Positions 54,929 through 63,428 of a stretch of 64,000 bases of DNA are shown piece by piece. Within the stretch, counting starts at the first letter, position 1. Every line of letters begins with the position of its first letter. The translations under genes were made by a program, and so were the position numbers. The notes under the pieces are model-generated. The model did no database searches, had not been told where the DNA came from, and saw only the letters and a list, made by a program, of their open reading frames with translations. Source of the stretch: DASTBU01 sp035711845 (GTDB lineage Bacteria; Acidobacteriota; Vicinamibacteria; Vicinamibacterales; 2-12-FULL-66-21); contig DASTBU010000091.1 in the NCBI GenBank assembly GCA_035711845.1, forward strand, positions 1 to 64,000, given 5' to 3'.

Positions 54929-56421
54929 CCTGGGCCTCCTAACCGCCTTGCTATCAAGAGTATCACGGCTTGCGAGGGGTCGGTGACGCGAAAATCCTCA
55001 CCCACGGCCAGCCCCACGATCCACACGATCCGCTCCGAACCGTCGACCACGAGCGGGAGCGAATCCCGGGCTTCCCGGGGAACTTTCCGGTCGACGAGAA
55101 AGTCCTGCAACTTCTTGTGCCGCCCGTGCATCCCGGCCGGCTGGAAGCGGTCGCCCGGGCGCCTCGATCTTACGCTCAGGGGCGGCACGAGGGCGTCCGC
55201 CCGGACCGCCACGTCCAGCGCGCCGGGCATCGAAAATCCGGGATCCGACCCCGGCTCCCTGTGTTCCGCCGAAATCGCCCACCTCTGGGGTTCGAGAATC
55301 ACCTCTCCAGGAATAGACAACGGAAACGCGAAAGAGTTCGAAAACCCCCTGAATGGTACCCGCACGAGCTCGATCCGGTCGCCGCGCCGCACCGCCTGCT
55401 GGCCCGGCAGGCTGAGACTTCCGCTCTCTGCCGCCATCAGCGACAGCAGAGCTGCCACGTGGTCGTATCCGACAAATCTGTCGGGAGCCAGAATCGAGAG
55501 CGCCAACCGCACGAGGCGCGACGCCACCGCTTGCGAAAGTCCGGCCAAGCCGGCGGCGTCGATCTCGACGGCAGCGATGTCTGCAGGCAGCCGGGGCAAT
55601 GCCGGCCCGAACCAGCAGCCACCCTCGGGGCCCAGGATCTGGTCTGCGGTCAGCGGGACAGTGTCGGCACTGCTATTCCTTAAGACGATCAAACTCGCGG
55701 ATCCGATTGCTTCCATCTGCAGGTGATCGGCGTCAGCCCGGGCGCCGTCGGCCTCCCGCGCCAGCACGTCGATGATGCCCGGCCTGAACTCCCGCTCCAG
55801 ATAAGGGATGAGCTCGTGGCGGACGCGATTGCGCGGGATCGAGAGATCCAGATTGGTCGCGTCTTCGCAGAAGGCCTGCCCTCGCCCTTCGAGATATCCG
55901 AGAAGCTCCTCGCGACGGACGTCAATCAACGGACGTACGACTCTGCCGGCAACCGGATAGATGCCGGCGAGCCCGCCAGCCCCAGCTCCGCGCAGGAGCC
56001 TCAAGAGGAACGTCTCGGCCTGATCGTTGCGCGTGTGGCCGGTCGCGACCACGTCAATGCCGGTCTCGATCATCACGCGCCGGAAAAACCCGTAACGGAC
56101 CGTGCGACCGGCGTCTTCCAGGGAACGCTTCTGCTGTCGCGCGACCTGGCGCACGTCGACGCGCTCCGTGAAGAACGGGATGTGGAGCGTGGCCGCGAGC
56201 GCGCGACAGAATGTCTGATCCTGCTCCGCCTGGTCCCGAAGCGCGTGGTTGACGTGCGCAATCCCCGCGACCGTGAACGATCCGCGCTCCTGGAGGTCCC
56301 TCAACAGCAGCGTGAGGGCGACCGAGTCCGGACCGCCGGAGAGCGCCGCGAGCACGCGGCCTCCTGCCGGGATCATCCCGTGCTTCCGGACGGTCGCGAG
56401 AACACGCTCGGCGAGGGACAT
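54925..56421 (-). CDS. tilS: tRNA(Ile)-lysidine synthase
   Basis: A 498-residue PP-loop enzyme that puts lysine on C34 of the CAU-anticodon tRNA-Ile2, changing both its codon and its charging. I start it at the ATG at 56421 (MSLAERVLATVRKHGMIPAGG); the open frame upstream runs through a tRNA gene and is not coding. The PP-loop is VLAALSGGPDSVALTLLL, followed by VAGIAHVNHALR, VRQVARQQKRSLEDAGRTVRYGF, ATGHTRNDQAETFLLRLLRGAGAGGLAGI (in parts). The C-terminal substrate-binding part has RSRRPGDRFQPAGMHGRHKKLQDFLVD. A tRNA with anticodon CAU lies 61 bases upstream on the same strand. Confidence 0.95.
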   Translation of the reverse strand: MSLAERVLATVRKHGMIPAGGRVLAALSGGPDSVALTLLLRDLQERGSFTVAGIAHVNHALRDQAEQDQTFCRALAATLHIPFFTERVDVRQVARQQKRSLEDAGRTVRYGFFRRVMIETGIDVVATGHTRNDQAETFLLRLLRGAGAGGLAGIYPVAGRVVRPLIDVRREELLGYLEGRGQAFCEDATNLDLSIPRNRVRHELIPYLEREFRPGIIDVLAREADGARADADHLQMEAIGSASLIVLRNSSADTVPLTADQILGPEGGCWFGPALPRLPADIAAVEIDAAGLAGLSQAVASRLVRLALSILAPDRFVGYDHVAALLSLMAAESGSLSLPGQQAVRRGDRIELVRVPFRGFSNSFAFPLSIPGEVILEPQRWAISAEHREPGSDPGFSMPGALDVAVRADALVPPLSVRSRRPGDRFQPAGMHGRHKKLQDFLVDRKVPREARDSLPLVVDGSERIVWIVGLAVGEDFRVTDPSQAVILLIARRLGGPG

Positions 56422-56482
56422 GGACGCGGGGCAGCGGACCCGGGAACCGAACCTTGACGGAGAGACCCGAGACTGGACAAAT

Positions 56483-56559
56483 TGGTGCCGGTGCAGGGAC
56501 TTGAACCCCGGACTCCGCGGATATGAGCCGCGTGCTCTAACCAACTGAGCTACACCGGC
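56483..56559 (-). tRNA. tRNA with anticodon CAU (Met elongator or Ile2)
   Basis: A full cloverleaf of 77 bases with encoded CCA. The acceptor GCCGGTG pairs with CACCGGC with discriminator A. The D-arm is AGCTCAGTTGGTTAGAGCA, the anticodon stem CGCGG/CCGCG with loop CTCATAT (anticodon CAT), and the T-arm CGGGGTTCAAGTCCCTG. A CAU anticodon means elongator Met or lysidine-modified Ile2; it lacks initiator features (the 1-72 pair is G-C). The neighbour tilS favours a look at Ile2, but sequence alone does not settle it. A TACAAT -10-like box lies at 56571-56576, 11 bases upstream. Confidence 0.95.
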
Positions 56560-56585
56560 AGGAAAGATCTATTGTAGCAGAGGGA

Positions 56586-57296
56586 ATGAGCGCTACGACA
56601 CGCCCGCCCACCACCGCCGACCATGTCGCCCGCGTCGTTGCGCTCGTCGAAGGCTGGCTGAGCGAGCCGCAGGGACGCGCCCTGTTCGACGCCGCCTCCT
56701 CCACCACCGGCCGGGGGGCCATCGTCGAAATCGGCTCGTGGAAGGGGCGATCGACCATCTGGCTCGCGGCCGGCGCACAAACCTGCGGACGCCGCGTGCA
56801 CGCGATTGATCCCCACGTGAACTCCAGAGAAGACCCGCAGGCGAACACGCTGGCGGACTTCACGCAGAATCTCGAGAAGGCGGGCTTCTCGGACGCCGTC
56901 GAGCCGCTCGTCATGCCGTCGGCCGATGCGGCGCGCATGATCGAGGGCCCGGTGGAGGTGCTCTTCATCGACGGCGATCATTCCTACGAGGCCGCGCGGC
57001 GTGATGCCGAGCTGTGGCTGCCAAAGTTGGTGGATGGCGCGACCGTGATGTTCCACGACGTCACGACAGCTGCCTACAACGGACCGCGCCGGGTGTTTCG
57101 GCGCCACATCTGCCTCAGCTCGCAGTTCGATTCGATCAAGCGAGTCGGCTCGATGGCCGTCGCGCGCAGAACCAGGCGCCGGAACGCTCTCGGCGCGGTG
57201 CAGGGCGGCGTCGCCTGGCTGCTTCTGTTCATCTACGATGCGAAGGCGGGGCTCCGAAGGCTGACGCGCGCGGTCGCGTTCAATCGACGGCGCTGA
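56586..57296 (+). CDS. class I SAM-dependent methyltransferase
   Basis: A 236-residue protein of the Methyltransf_24 type. Motif I is GAIVEIGSWKGRSTIWLAAGA, then VHAIDPHVNSRED (motif II Asp), LFIDGDHSYEAARRDAELWLPKLVDGATVMFHDVT (in parts), where the D-H pair is characteristic. A C-terminal hydrophobic stretch (AVQGGVAWLLLFIYDAKAGL) hints at membrane contact. Substrate unknown; such genes often modify glycans or lipids. It is divergent from the tRNA-tilS unit, 27 bases away. Confidence 0.85.
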   Translation: MSATTRPPTTADHVARVVALVEGWLSEPQGRALFDAASSTTGRGAIVEIGSWKGRSTIWLAAGAQTCGRRVHAIDPHVNSREDPQANTLADFTQNLEKAGFSDAVEPLVMPSADAARMIEGPVEVLFIDGDHSYEAARRDAELWLPKLVDGATVMFHDVTTAAYNGPRRVFRRHICLSSQFDSIKRVGSMAVARRTRRRNALGAVQGGVAWLLLFIYDAKAGLRRLTRAVAFNRRR

Positions 57297-57383
57297 CCAC
57301 GCGAGGCGGACGTCGGGCAGCGCCACGTAGATGCGAAACACCCATACCCATCGGTGACTTCGGGTAAGCGGATCGAACCGGAC

Positions 57384-57407
57384 GCTCGAGGAGCATTCGC
57401 CTCGAGC
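57384..57407. terminator. hairpin between convergent methyltransferase and PEP-CTERM genes
   Basis: A perfect 8-bp stem GCTCGAGG / CCTCGAGC (57384-57391, 57400-57407) with an 8-base loop lies between two gene ends. No T-run follows on either strand, so a terminator role is possible but unproven. Nothing else is visible in the 157-base gap. Confidence 0.4.
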
Positions 57408-57453
57408 TCACGTGATTCTGCGCTCTCGCCCAGGACCAGACGCCAGCCTGAGG

Positions 57454-58347
57454 TCAGCGGCGCCGCGATCGTCTCCGCACGGGACGCGCGGCGGCCGCCA
57501 AACCAAGGCCGAGCAGAGCCAGCGCGGCCGGCTCCGGCACTTGCACCTGCTGGGGCTCCGCGTACAGGAAGTCATCCATCACCGCGAGGTCGGTGCCGTT
57601 ACCCTCGGTCGTGCTGGCGTCCAGTGCGGCGTTACCAGTGGTGATGCGAACGCGACCAATCTGCTCGCCGGCCGTTGCAATGCCGCCGAGAAACGAGAGG
57701 CTGCCATCCGACACGACGCCTGCGGGTACGACATGGGTCGCGATGAGATTGCCCAGGAAATCGAAAAACTGGATCTGCGTGGTCTGGTCCAGATCGACAT
57801 CGGAGAACACCGCGCCGAATCCACCGACCGCCGCGGGAATTCCGAGTGGGTTTATGGCATCAACCGTCCCAGGGATGATGAATGAAACATCCGTGACGTT
57901 GCTGCCTACGGGGTTGAACACCCGGACGGGGCTGAACGCGCTGAATTGGCCGTCGTACGACGGGTTGCCATAGAAGTCGGCGATGTCCGAGACGCCATTC
58001 AGTGGATCGTTGTCGGTAACCGGAACCTGAACGAACCCGGTTCCCGGTGTCTCGATCAAGGCACCCCGCGTGTTGAAGAACACCGTAAACGGCGTTGCGC
58101 CAGGAGCCGTCGCGGTGCTCCCACCACCGTCCCAGTTGATCTCACGCCGGCCGTCTGCCAGCGGGCCCGGGTCATTCGCGTTCAAGGGATCGCCAAGAGC
58201 GGCCCGGAAAGCGTCGACGGTGCCCTGAATGCTCGCCGATGAGGAATTGCCTCCGATGGCGAAGGTGATGATCTCCGCTGAACTGATCGTGGGCACAACG
58301 AGGATCACACTCAGGCTAAACGCTGTCATCCACCTGCGTTGACTCAT
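57454..58347 (-). CDS. secreted PEP-CTERM sorting-domain protein
   Basis: A 297-residue protein. The start at 58347 follows GAGGAGGG and begins a signal peptide (MTAFSLSVILVVPTISSAEIITF). The body is Gly/Asn/Thr-rich and beta-type (GTVDAFRAALGDPLNANDPGPL, FSDVDLDQTTQIQFFDFLGNLI, GEQIGRVRITTGNAAL). The C-terminus is a classic PEP-CTERM tag: VPEPAALALLGLGLAAAARPVRRRSRRR in parts, i.e. PEP motif, helix, basic cluster. An exosortase elsewhere should cut and anchor or release it. Its function in the surface layer or matrix is unknown. Confidence 0.9.
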   Translation of the reverse strand: MSQRRWMTAFSLSVILVVPTISSAEIITFAIGGNSSSASIQGTVDAFRAALGDPLNANDPGPLADGRREINWDGGGSTATAPGATPFTVFFNTRGALIETPGTGFVQVPVTDNDPLNGVSDIADFYGNPSYDGQFSAFSPVRVFNPVGSNVTDVSFIIPGTVDAINPLGIPAAVGGFGAVFSDVDLDQTTQIQFFDFLGNLIATHVVPAGVVSDGSLSFLGGIATAGEQIGRVRITTGNAALDASTTEGNGTDLAVMDDFLYAEPQQVQVPEPAALALLGLGLAAAARPVRRRSRRR

Positions 58348-58439
58348 TCGCCCTCCTCGGGGTTTGATCCGCCAAGATATCGGAGCCGCTGTCGTTCTCC
58401 AGTCTCGGCATGACATGCCCATTGCCGTCGCAGCGGCTG

Positions 58440-58445
58440 ATTATA
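58440..58445 (-). promoter_or_regulatory. TATAAT -10 box upstream of the PEP-CTERM gene
   Basis: A perfect TATAAT on the minus strand lies ~90 bases before the start codon. It stands in a locally AT-rich patch (58455-58500) unlike the surrounding GC-rich sequence. No good -35 exists at 17-18 bases (TATCCC), so an activator may be needed. Confidence 0.45.
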
Positions 58446-58605
58446 GACACTCGGCGGGCGGTGGGATATGTGAATTTTTGGTAAATGACCAACTCATGAG
58501 CTCTAAGCCCGTCTGCACCAATTGTCGAGCCGCGTCGCGATTGGCAGCGCAGTCACGGACGGATGAATTCTTACAATTCCTGACTCCTTACTCCTGCTAC
58601 CCAAA

Positions 58606-61041
58606 TCAGCGGAGGAGTTGCGCCGCGTCGAGACGGGTGGCGTGGCGGGCAGGGCCACCGGCCGCGAGCGCCGCCGCGATCATCAGCAGCATCGCGGCGC
58701 CGGCGAGGCTCAGCGGGTCCAGCGCGTCGATCTCGAACAGCAGGCTGCGAACGACGCGCGTGGCGGCGGCGGCCCCGGCGAGTCCGATGGCCGCGCCCAG
58801 ACCCGCGAGCCAGAGCGCTTCGCCGAGGACGAGCCGGCAGATGCCCGCGGGCGTGGCGCCGAGCGCGACGCGAACCGCAATCTCACGCTCGCGCTGACGC
58901 ACCTGCGCCGTCATTACGGCAGCGAGACCAATCGCCGCAAGCAGCAGAGCCGTGACACCAAAGACGCCCAACAGCCGTGCATTGAACTTCGGTCGCGCAA
59001 GCGGGCCATCGAGCAGCCGCTCGAATGGCGAGACCCGCATGACCTGCACGCTGGGGTCGACGGCTCTCACGGCGTCGCGCGCGACCGACGCCGTCAGATC
59101 GAGAGGCGCCGTGGTCCGCAGCACGAGCGGCTGCGCCGTCAAGATGAACTGCGCGGACGGCAAGTACAGCGTGGCCCGCTGCCTGGCGAGCTCGCGGTAG
59201 CGCGTCGGCGCCGCGACCCCGACGACCGTGCGCCACGGATCGCGCGAATCCGGGCCGCCCATCTTCATCCGCTTCCCGATCGCATCCTCTCCCGGCCACG
59301 TACGCGCGGCGACGTCCTCGCTGACGATCGCCACGTCGAGGCCGCCCGCCCGATCAGCCGCCGTGAAGCCACGACCGCGCACGATCGGCACCTCAAAGGT
59401 CTCGAAGTATGTGTGGTGCACGGACTCGAGATTCAGGGACGGGTTGATCGCCGCGCGGTCGGCGCTCTGCCCCTCCGCGGTGAAGCGCGGAACGTCCCAT
59501 CCACCTCCGCCGGAAAACGGCAGGACGTTGATGGCTGTCGCCGACGCGATCGCCGGTGCGGCTTCGAGGCGCTCGAGAACATCGTTGAGGAACTGTGCCT
59601 GCCGGCCGCGCTCTACGTACCGTGAGAACGGCAGAGACAGCTCCACGAAGACGAGACGGTCGACGGCAAGGCCGACCTCGACCGACTGCAGGCGAAGCAC
59701 ACTGCGCGTGACCAATCCCGCAGCAGCAACAACGGAGACGGCTAGCGCGACCTGCGCCACCACCAGTCCGCGCCGCTCCCGGCGTGCCGCCGTCCCCGCG
59801 GCTCCGCGGCCGCCGGTTCGAAGATCCGACGAGAGGTTGGTCCGCACCGACCACATCGCCGGTGCCACGCCGGCCAGCATCGACGTGACGAGGGCGACAC
59901 CGACCGTGAAGAGGACGACGGCGACATCGACCCGCACCGACTCGACGCGCGGCAGCCCGTCGGGCACGAGCGTGACGAGCGCATCCAGGCTCCACCAGGT
60001 GAGCGCCAGGCCCGCTGCCGCCGCCGCAGTCGACAGCAGCACACTCTCGAGTATCAGCTGGCGTGCGAGCCTGCCGCGCCCGGCACCCAGCGCCTGACGA
60101 ACCGCCAGCTCGCCGCGCCGGGCCTCCCCCCGCATCAGCACGAGGTTCGCGACGTTCGAGCTCGCGATGAGCAACACGAGCACGACGGCGGCAAGGAGCG
60201 CTATCAGCACCGGGCGGACGTTGCCGACGACCACGTCTTCCAGCGACCGGACGACGAGGACCAGCCCGCGTGTCACCGGACGAGTGGCTGCCGATTCGTA
60301 TTGCCGCGCCAGCGCCGTGAGCTCGCTCGCCGCCTGCTGAATCGTCACGCCGGGACGAAGTCTCGCGATCAGATCGACCTCGCGCTGCGCGGCATCGCCG
60401 AACGGCTCGACGATCGGCACCGACCGCGTCGTCCGCCACACCTCGGTACCGGCTGGATAGTCGACGTCCGGCGGCATGACGCCGGCGATGATGAACGGCC
60501 GCTCGCTCAGCGTGACACGGCGTCCGATCGCGTCGGGTGAGCCGCCGTAGCGCCGCTGCCAGAGCCCGTGGCTGATCACGAGCACATCCTCGGCACCCGT
60601 CTTGTCGTCGGCCCGCGTGAACGCGCGCCCGAGCAGCGGCTCGACGCCGAGCACTTCGAAGAATCCGCCGGTGACGAGCGCACCCATCACGTAGGCCGAC
60701 TCCCCGTCTTCGTCCAGGATCCAGCGAAATGCGCCGTTCGAGTCCACGCCAGCGACGCTCTCGATCAGCCGGCTCGCGGCGCCTGCCGCCTCGATCTCGG
60801 CATCGCCGAAGGGATAGTGTGCATAGCCCGTCGATCGCAGCTCCTTCCAGGCGACGATCAGCCGATCCTGATCGCGCACGGGCAACGGACGGAGAAGCAC
60901 GCCCCGGATGAACGTGAAGATCACGGTGGTGCCGAAGACGGCGAGCGCCAACATGAAGATCGCGGCGCCGCTGAACGCCCTGGCCCGCGACAGTCCACGC
61001 CACGCGTGGCGGAGGTCGTACGAGAAGTGTTCGAGGAACAT
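58606..61041 (-). CDS. ADOP-type ABC permease (MacB/FtsX-like, duplicated)
   Basis: An 811-residue membrane protein of the Acidobacterial duplicated orphan permease group. The start at 61041 gives MFLEHFSYDLRHAWRGLSRARAFSGAAIFMLALAVFG (in parts), the normal N-terminus. Two MacB_PCD/FtsX units follow: periplasmic domains with SGYGSP-like GLWQRRYGGSPDAIGRRVTL and LIARLRPGVTIQQA, and FtsX membrane blocks LALLAAVVLVLLIASSNVANLVLMRG and VRQREREIAVRVALGATPAGI (second half). There is no ATPase next to it. ADOP genes are multiplied in Acidobacteriota genomes; cargo is unknown, perhaps peptides or lipoproteins. Confidence 0.92.
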   Translation of the reverse strand: MFLEHFSYDLRHAWRGLSRARAFSGAAIFMLALAVFGTTVIFTFIRGVLLRPLPVRDQDRLIVAWKELRSTGYAHYPFGDAEIEAAGAASRLIESVAGVDSNGAFRWILDEDGESAYVMGALVTGGFFEVLGVEPLLGRAFTRADDKTGAEDVLVISHGLWQRRYGGSPDAIGRRVTLSERPFIIAGVMPPDVDYPAGTEVWRTTRSVPIVEPFGDAAQREVDLIARLRPGVTIQQAASELTALARQYESAATRPVTRGLVLVVRSLEDVVVGNVRPVLIALLAAVVLVLLIASSNVANLVLMRGEARRGELAVRQALGAGRGRLARQLILESVLLSTAAAAAGLALTWWSLDALVTLVPDGLPRVESVRVDVAVVLFTVGVALVTSMLAGVAPAMWSVRTNLSSDLRTGGRGAAGTAARRERRGLVVAQVALAVSVVAAAGLVTRSVLRLQSVEVGLAVDRLVFVELSLPFSRYVERGRQAQFLNDVLERLEAAPAIASATAINVLPFSGGGGWDVPRFTAEGQSADRAAINPSLNLESVHHTYFETFEVPIVRGRGFTAADRAGGLDVAIVSEDVAARTWPGEDAIGKRMKMGGPDSRDPWRTVVGVAAPTRYRELARQRATLYLPSAQFILTAQPLVLRTTAPLDLTASVARDAVRAVDPSVQVMRVSPFERLLDGPLARPKFNARLLGVFGVTALLLAAIGLAAVMTAQVRQREREIAVRVALGATPAGICRLVLGEALWLAGLGAAIGLAGAAAATRVVRSLLFEIDALDPLSLAGAAMLLMIAAALAAGGPARHATRLDAAQLLR

Positions 61042-61166
61042 CGGGCGCCTCGGGAAGTGGAATCGAACGAACGACCGTCCCGCCGCGTGAACGGCGGTCG
61101 ATGGCCGGCGGGCGGCGCGGCCGGTCAGGCCGTTTTCAGAATCGAGCCGATCGTTCCCATCCTGAT

Positions 61167-62120
61167 CTACCGGCCCGAATCCGCCTCGAGCAGGGCGGCA
61201 GCCAGCAGCGGAATCATCAGCTCGTGATGCCCGACCAGGGAGTACCCCTTCCCGATCCCCGCGACCGGGCGCGATACCACGTTGGTCTGGGGACGATACA
61301 TCCGCATGAAATCCAGGTTCACCGTCGTCAACCCATCGAGCGAGATGCCGCGGTTCCTGACGAGCGCAACGGCCTTGAGGAACACTTCGGGAAGCACCAC
61401 GGCCGAGCCGCAATTCAGGTAGACGCCGTGCGCCAGCCGGCCGACGTTCGAGACGAGGTAGCGGAAATCGCGAAGGCTGCCTTCACCGAGCGCCGCGCCG
61501 GACGCAGCGGGATGCATGTGAATGATGTCGGTACCGATGCCAACGTGCACCGTGACGGGGATGGCCAGCCGCGACGCCGCTGCAAGGACGCTGAGCGACT
61601 CGTGCGCCGGCTTCATCGCGCGGAGACGCTCTCCGACGGCCTGTCCGATTCCAAGGCCCCGCCCGACCCCTTCGGAGATGGCCGCGTTGAGAAGCGTTCC
61701 GGTCTCTTCGGCCATGCCGAAGCTGCCGGGCCCGAGCGCCTCGTCCACCTCCTCCGACGTGGACCCCGAGACGGCCAGCTCGAAATCGTGAATCACGCCC
61801 GCGCCATTGGTGGCGATCGCCGATACGAATCCCCGCTCCATCAGGTCGATGAGCACCGGTGACAGCCCCGTCTTGAGGACGTGGGCGCCGATGCCCCAGA
61901 GGATGCCGCGGCGTGCCCGCTGCGCATCGCGAATCGCGCCGACCACCGCCCTGAAATCCGATGCCGCCAGCAGATTGGGAAGCGAATCGATCAGCCCCCG
62001 AACGCCGGAGCCCGGTTTGTAGGGCGACGCAAAATCCGTCACATTCGCTTTGCTCTTCCGCGAGGCCAGCGGGTAGGTCTGCACGCCCGTAAGGTCGAAC
62101 TCTTCGTAGGGAAACGCCAC
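61167..62120 (-). CDS. deoxyhypusine-synthase-like protein
   Basis: A 317-residue member of the deoxyhypusine synthase family. Matching blocks: ILWGIGAHVLKTGLSPVLIDLMERGFVSAIATNGAGVIHDFELAVSG (in parts; NAD-binding), GSFGMAEETG, VTVHVGIGTDIIHMHP, and LNCGSAVVLPEVFLKAVALVRNRG, where the Lys could be the catalytic one. In eukaryotes and archaea the enzyme modifies eIF5A, which bacteria lack. Bacterial relatives are often homospermidine synthases or unassigned; this one is a divergent group. It precedes ADOP on the same strand, with a 125-base gap holding no gene. Confidence 0.85.
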   Translation of the reverse strand: MAFPYEEFDLTGVQTYPLASRKSKANVTDFASPYKPGSGVRGLIDSLPNLLAASDFRAVVGAIRDAQRARRGILWGIGAHVLKTGLSPVLIDLMERGFVSAIATNGAGVIHDFELAVSGSTSEEVDEALGPGSFGMAEETGTLLNAAISEGVGRGLGIGQAVGERLRAMKPAHESLSVLAAASRLAIPVTVHVGIGTDIIHMHPAASGAALGEGSLRDFRYLVSNVGRLAHGVYLNCGSAVVLPEVFLKAVALVRNRGISLDGLTTVNLDFMRMYRPQTNVVSRPVAGIGKGYSLVGHHELMIPLLAAALLEADSGR

Positions 62121-62193
62121 GGTGAGGAGAATACTTCAGCTATCGGCTGTCGGCCAGCACGGGTCAACTGCCGTGCGCCCATTGGCCGCCCCA

Positions 62194-62260
62194 CAGCATT
62201 GAGCATTCAGCATACTGAGCATTCAGCATTCAGCATTCAGCATTCAACATTCAGCATTTC
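62194..62260. repeat. CAGCATT tandem repeat between the DHS-like gene and queA
   Basis: Seven to eight copies of the 7-base unit CAGCATT, with variants CATACTGAGCATT and CAACATT, run up to the queA stop codon (TGA at 62259-62261). The unit is the same as behind pyrF and the small BMC protein. Confidence 0.85.
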
Positions 62261-63302
62261 ACGTGATCAGCATCGCGTCGCCATAGCTGTAGAAGCGATA
62301 TCGACGCTCGATCGCCTCACGGTAGGCTGAGAGGACACGGTCGGTGCCGCCGAAGGCGCACGCGAGCATCAGGAGCGACGATCGGGGCAGATGAAAATTT
62401 GTCAGCAGGCCATCGGTCACCTGAAAGCTGAACCCGGGATGGATGAAAAGCGATGCGACCGAGTGGCCAGCCGCAACCTGGCGGTTACGCCCCGCCGCCG
62501 CGCTCTCGAGCGCGCGCGTGGTCGTCGTCCCGACGGCAATTACTCGCCGCCGTTCGTGGCGCGCGCGGTTCACCGCTTCGGCCGCCTCCTTCGACATGAA
62601 GTATGGCTCCGGATCGACAGTGTGCTCCTCCACCGTCTCGCACCGGACCGGTTTGAACGTGCCGTAGCCCACGTGCAGGGTGATTTCGACGCGCGCCACG
62701 CCCTTCGCCTCGAGAGCCGCCACGAGCGCCTTCGAGAAGTGCAGCCCGGCGGTCGGAGCCGCCACGGAGCCGCGGACCTTCGCGTAAACCGTCTGATAGC
62801 GCTCGCGATCGGACGTTGTGTCCGCACGTTTGATGTAGGGGGGAAGCGGGACGTGTCCGAGCGCGTCGATCAACTGCTCGACGGTCCCGCCGGACTCCGC
62901 CCATAACCGCAACCGGCGCCGGCCGTAGAACTTCCGCTCGAGTATCTCTCCCATCAACACGCCGGCCTCGGCCGGGAAGCGTATCCGCGCACCGGGCTTC
63001 AGCTTCTGGCCCGGGTGGACGAGCGCCTCCCAGACATCGCTGCCGCCAGGCGCGAGCAACATGCATTCGACAGCTCCGCCGCTCGGTACTCGATGCCCCA
63101 GCAGACGCGCGGGAAAGACGCGAGTGTTGTTGACGACGAGCAGATCGCCGTCACGCAGGCTCGTCAGCAGGTCGGCTATACCGCCATGACGCACCTCACC
63201 CGTGGAGCGGTCCAGCATGAGCAAACGCGACTCGCCTCTCGGGAGAGCCTCCTGCGCCACCAGCTCATCAGGCAAGATGAAATCAAAGTCCGACACCTGC
63301 AA
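62259..63302 (-). CDS. queA: S-adenosylmethionine:tRNA ribosyltransferase-isomerase
   Basis: A 347-residue enzyme that moves the ribose of SAM onto preQ1-modified tRNA to give epoxyqueuosine. The N-terminus is canonical (VSDFDFILPDELVAQEALPRGESRLLML in parts). Other marks: LVVNNTRVFPARLLG, PLPPYIKRADTTSDRERYQTVYAK (in parts), GSVAAPTAGLHFSKALV, VTLHVGYGTFKPV-type EITLHVGYGTFKPV, RVIAVGTTTTRALESAA and TNFHLPRSSLLMLACAF. It acts downstream of QueE and QueC. The tgt and queG steps are not in the window. Confidence 0.97.
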   Translation of the reverse strand: MQVSDFDFILPDELVAQEALPRGESRLLMLDRSTGEVRHGGIADLLTSLRDGDLLVVNNTRVFPARLLGHRVPSGGAVECMLLAPGGSDVWEALVHPGQKLKPGARIRFPAEAGVLMGEILERKFYGRRRLRLWAESGGTVEQLIDALGHVPLPPYIKRADTTSDRERYQTVYAKVRGSVAAPTAGLHFSKALVAALEAKGVARVEITLHVGYGTFKPVRCETVEEHTVDPEPYFMSKEAAEAVNRARHERRRVIAVGTTTTRALESAAAGRNRQVAAGHSVASLFIHPGFSFQVTDGLLTNFHLPRSSLLMLACAFGGTDRVLSAYREAIERRYRFYSYGDAMLIT

Positions 63303-63428
63303 AGTTCGACCTCAGCTGGCATTCCGGGTGCATGACAGTCCAAACGCCGGCGTGGCACCAGGCAACTCGAGTAAGCGGACACCAATCCTCGTCCGCTGAG
63401 GGTGCAGAATCGCCGCCTCAGAGGTCAG

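Noticed and set aside
56421..56544. N-terminal extension of tilS through the tRNA gene
   Set aside because: The upstream codons read through the tRNA and give a non-conserved basic stretch; the ATG at 56421 gives the normal TilS start.
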